DNA from: JAAEQG01 sp023133475
Lineage (GTDB): Bacteria > Planctomycetota > Phycisphaerae > UBA1845
Reading direction: 5' to 3'
DNA: 7,303 nt
Assembly: GCA_030631415.1 (NCBI GenBank)
Contig: DAOVLE010000246.1
Location: forward strand, 1-7,303
Part shown: positions 6,011 to 7,303 of the stretch, in pieces
Layout of the letters: every line of letters starts with the position of its first letter
Numbering within the stretch: the first letter of the stretch is position 1
Made by a program: the position numbers and the translations under genes
Notes under the pieces: model-generated
The model's database searches: none
Seen by the model: only the letters and a program-made list of their open reading frames with translations
Told to the model about the DNA's origin: nothing

Positions 6011-6067
6011 GTAGGGCGGGTTTTACCCGCCTTCTTGGCATCGCACGGCGGGTAGAACCCGCCCTAC
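6011..6067. repeat. GGCGGGT hairpin repeat, copy A (21-bp arms, 15-nt loop)
   Basis: Arms 6011-6031 and 6047-6067 are reverse complements except for one pair that would be a G-U wobble in RNA. Each arm is itself a GGCGGGT-nnn-ACCCGCC palindrome. Copy B lies at 7235-7295 in the same orientation with the same 15-nt loop length. The hairpin sits between the 431-residue gene and the secreted-protein gene. The rest of that 199-nt gap (6068-6153) holds only the ribosome-binding region; I see no clear promoter. Confidence 0.95.
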
Positions 6068-6153
6068 CCTTGCTGCCTTACCAAATTGGGGTTGGATGCG
6101 ATTGCCTTGGAGCGGTTGCCAACAGAAGCATTTCGCAGGAGACAGAGGTTGCC

Positions 6154-7233
6154 ATGTATAAAAGAACCATACTTTGTTTGTTGATTGTCGGCGTGTTGCC
6201 GGCTGTCGCGGCGGAGGTCGACCAACACGTAATGGTGACGGCGGACGTGGAGGGCTTCGCCATTGAGCAGGTCTTCGAGAGCGGTGACATCGTGCCGGTG
6301 ACGCTCTATGTAACCAGTGAGGGCGGGGCGGCGATCTTCGGTGTGGACCTTGATGTGGCGGTCACCACCGATGACGTGCGCATTCACTCTGTGACTGCTC
6401 ATCCCGCCTTCTCACGCACGCTCGGGCGCCCCCAGGCAGAGTTGCCCGGGCCGCGTTACCATGTTGTATGTGTGCAACCGCTACGCAGCATCGACCGCAC
6501 CTTGGGGGCGGACGGCGAAGCAATTCCCTTTGTCACACTCGAGCTGGAGATGCTCGAGGACGCCCATTTCGAGTCGGCTTTGCAAGTCCACGCCGCTTGT
6601 GCTCTGGTGGGGGTGGTTCCAAAAACCACGACCGTTCTCGGCATCGAGTCAGCCGGCTGCACATCGCAATGCGGCAAGATCGAGATCATAAATGCCCGCC
6701 CGGCGCTGGAGCCGGACGCGGCAGAACCGGAGTCTGCCCCCTGGATATATGAGTCTGCCGCCCTGGCTATCGAGGTCCAGCCGGTGGATGGTGATAGGCC
6801 GGTCAGCGTCTTGGCTCCGAACACCACGTACCAGTTGCACTATCACGCCGACTGCCGATACGTCGACGGCTATGTGCTCTCTGTCATCGCCGCCTCAGCC
6901 GACCAGGGGCTTACTGATGTCACTGCCCCGGCGGTTGGAGAATGGGCGCTTCTCGGGAATCCCACGTTTGTCGACATCGAAGCCGAGTCGGGCGAGTTGG
7001 TGCCCGCCCAAGGATATCCCCAAGGCTGTTTGCGAACCCATGTGATCCCCAACCAGGCCCGCCCGGGCGCAAGCCATCCGGGCGCCCAGGGGCACTTGTG
7101 TAATTTCACCACGGGCTCTGCGGGAGTGCTGAACCTGGAGCTTTACATGGACTGGTTCGACCGCGACCGGTCCCGATTCGTCGAGATGTGGGCACAGGCT
7201 CAATTGCTCGTTCAGGAGCCCGCAACTGAATAG
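6154..7233 (+). CDS. Secreted protein of unknown function (359 aa, signal peptide)
   Basis: It starts at ATG 6154, with AGAGG 5 nt upstream. MYKRTILCLLIVGVLPAVAA is a classic Sec signal peptide: basic n-region, hydrophobic core and an AVA-A or VAA-E cleavage site. The frame is open further upstream, but that part lies in repeats. The mature part has seven cysteines (106, 149, 169, 173, 234, 292, 316), which suggests disulfides and an extracytoplasmic home. Residues ~27-135 alternate hydrophobic and polar in a beta-strand pattern (GDIVPVTLYVTSEGG, then AIFGVDLDVAV), loosely like cohesin or other beta-sandwich modules of secreted planctomycete proteins; this is weak inference. Residues ~200-359 look like a second beta-rich domain. 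No lipobox, dockerin or PEP-CTERM anchor is seen. Hairpin copies A and B bracket the gene, and its TAG stop is one base before copy B. Confidence 0.88.
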   Translation: MYKRTILCLLIVGVLPAVAAEVDQHVMVTADVEGFAIEQVFESGDIVPVTLYVTSEGGAAIFGVDLDVAVTTDDVRIHSVTAHPAFSRTLGRPQAELPGPRYHVVCVQPLRSIDRTLGADGEAIPFVTLELEMLEDAHFESALQVHAACALVGVVPKTTTVLGIESAGCTSQCGKIEIINARPALEPDAAEPESAPWIYESAALAIEVQPVDGDRPVSVLAPNTTYQLHYHADCRYVDGYVLSVIAASADQGLTDVTAPAVGEWALLGNPTFVDIEAESGELVPAQGYPQGCLRTHVIPNQARPGASHPGAQGHLCNFTTGSAGVLNLELYMDWFDRDRSRFVEMWAQAQLLVQEPATE

Positions 7234-7234
7234 G

Positions 7235-7295
7235 TTGTAGGGCGGGTTTCACCCGCCTTCCTGGTATGGTGCGGCGGGTGAAACCCGCCCTACAA
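7235..7295. repeat. GGCGGGT hairpin repeat, copy B (perfect 23-bp arms, 15-nt loop)
   Basis: Arms 7235-7257 and 7273-7295 are exact reverse complements around a 15-nt loop. It begins one base after the TAG of the secreted-protein gene. No T-run follows before the window ends, so it is not a typical intrinsic terminator, though it may stabilise the mRNA 3' end. Confidence 0.95.
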
Positions 7296-7303
7296 CGATG
7301 ATG

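Noticed and set aside
5971..6153. Upstream start for the secreted protein (frame open from 5971)
   Set aside because: That extension translates the A-rich run and hairpin copy A. ATG 6154 has a Shine-Dalgarno and opens a clean signal peptide.

Overview
The window looks like chromosome of a free-living, moderately GC-rich Gram-negative bacterium. The best guess is a planctomycete of the Phycisphaerae type. This rests on style rather than any marker gene: a large GT-C/TPR membrane protein, an Asn/Asp/Glu-rich lipoprotein linker, one protein of unrecognised family, weak Shine-Dalgarno sites on some genes, and many short dispersed hairpin repeats between genes. No phage, transposase, CRISPR, tRNA or rRNA is visible.

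Layout. Three genes lie on the minus strand (read right to left) and two on the plus strand, diverging from about 4315-4658. Minus strand, in order of transcription: (a) 4314-3589, an outer-membrane-type lipoprotein with a long Asn/Asp/Glu/Thr linker and a C-terminal FKBP peptidyl-prolyl isomerase domain; (b) 3410-801, an 869-residue polytopic membrane protein with a C-terminal TPR region, resembling GT-C/TMTC-type glycosyltransferases; (c) 696-1, a partial gene that starts as the GTPase domain of selenocysteine elongation factor SelB but, after the G5 motif, runs in frame into what reads as a GAF sensor domain instead of SelB domain II. Plus strand: (d) 4659-5954, a 431-residue protein of unknown function with a helix-turn-helix-like N-terminal segment; (e) 6154-7233, a secreted 359-residue protein of unknown function with a signal peptide.

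The intergenic DNA is dense in palindromic repeats. There are at least three hairpin families: a 29-nt arm that is a perfect inverted pair at 751-819 and a single arm at 4484-4512; a GGCGGGT...ACCCGCC hairpin on both sides of gene (e); and a GTAGGTCGGGTCCGC-type hairpin at 3513-3592. A GGTGGGT/ACCCACC hairpin, a GGGCTAAAGCCC palindrome and an A-rich TTGAAAA/TGGAAAA run add to these. Three genes have their stop codon inside such a repeat, and a fourth stops one base before one.

How the genes work together: no shared pathway is evident. The FKBP lipoprotein would act on protein folding in the envelope, the GT-C/TPR protein on glycan transfer at the membrane, and SelB on selenoprotein translation in the cytoplasm. 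The points most worth a second look are the SelB-GAF junction and the placement of repeats at gene ends.
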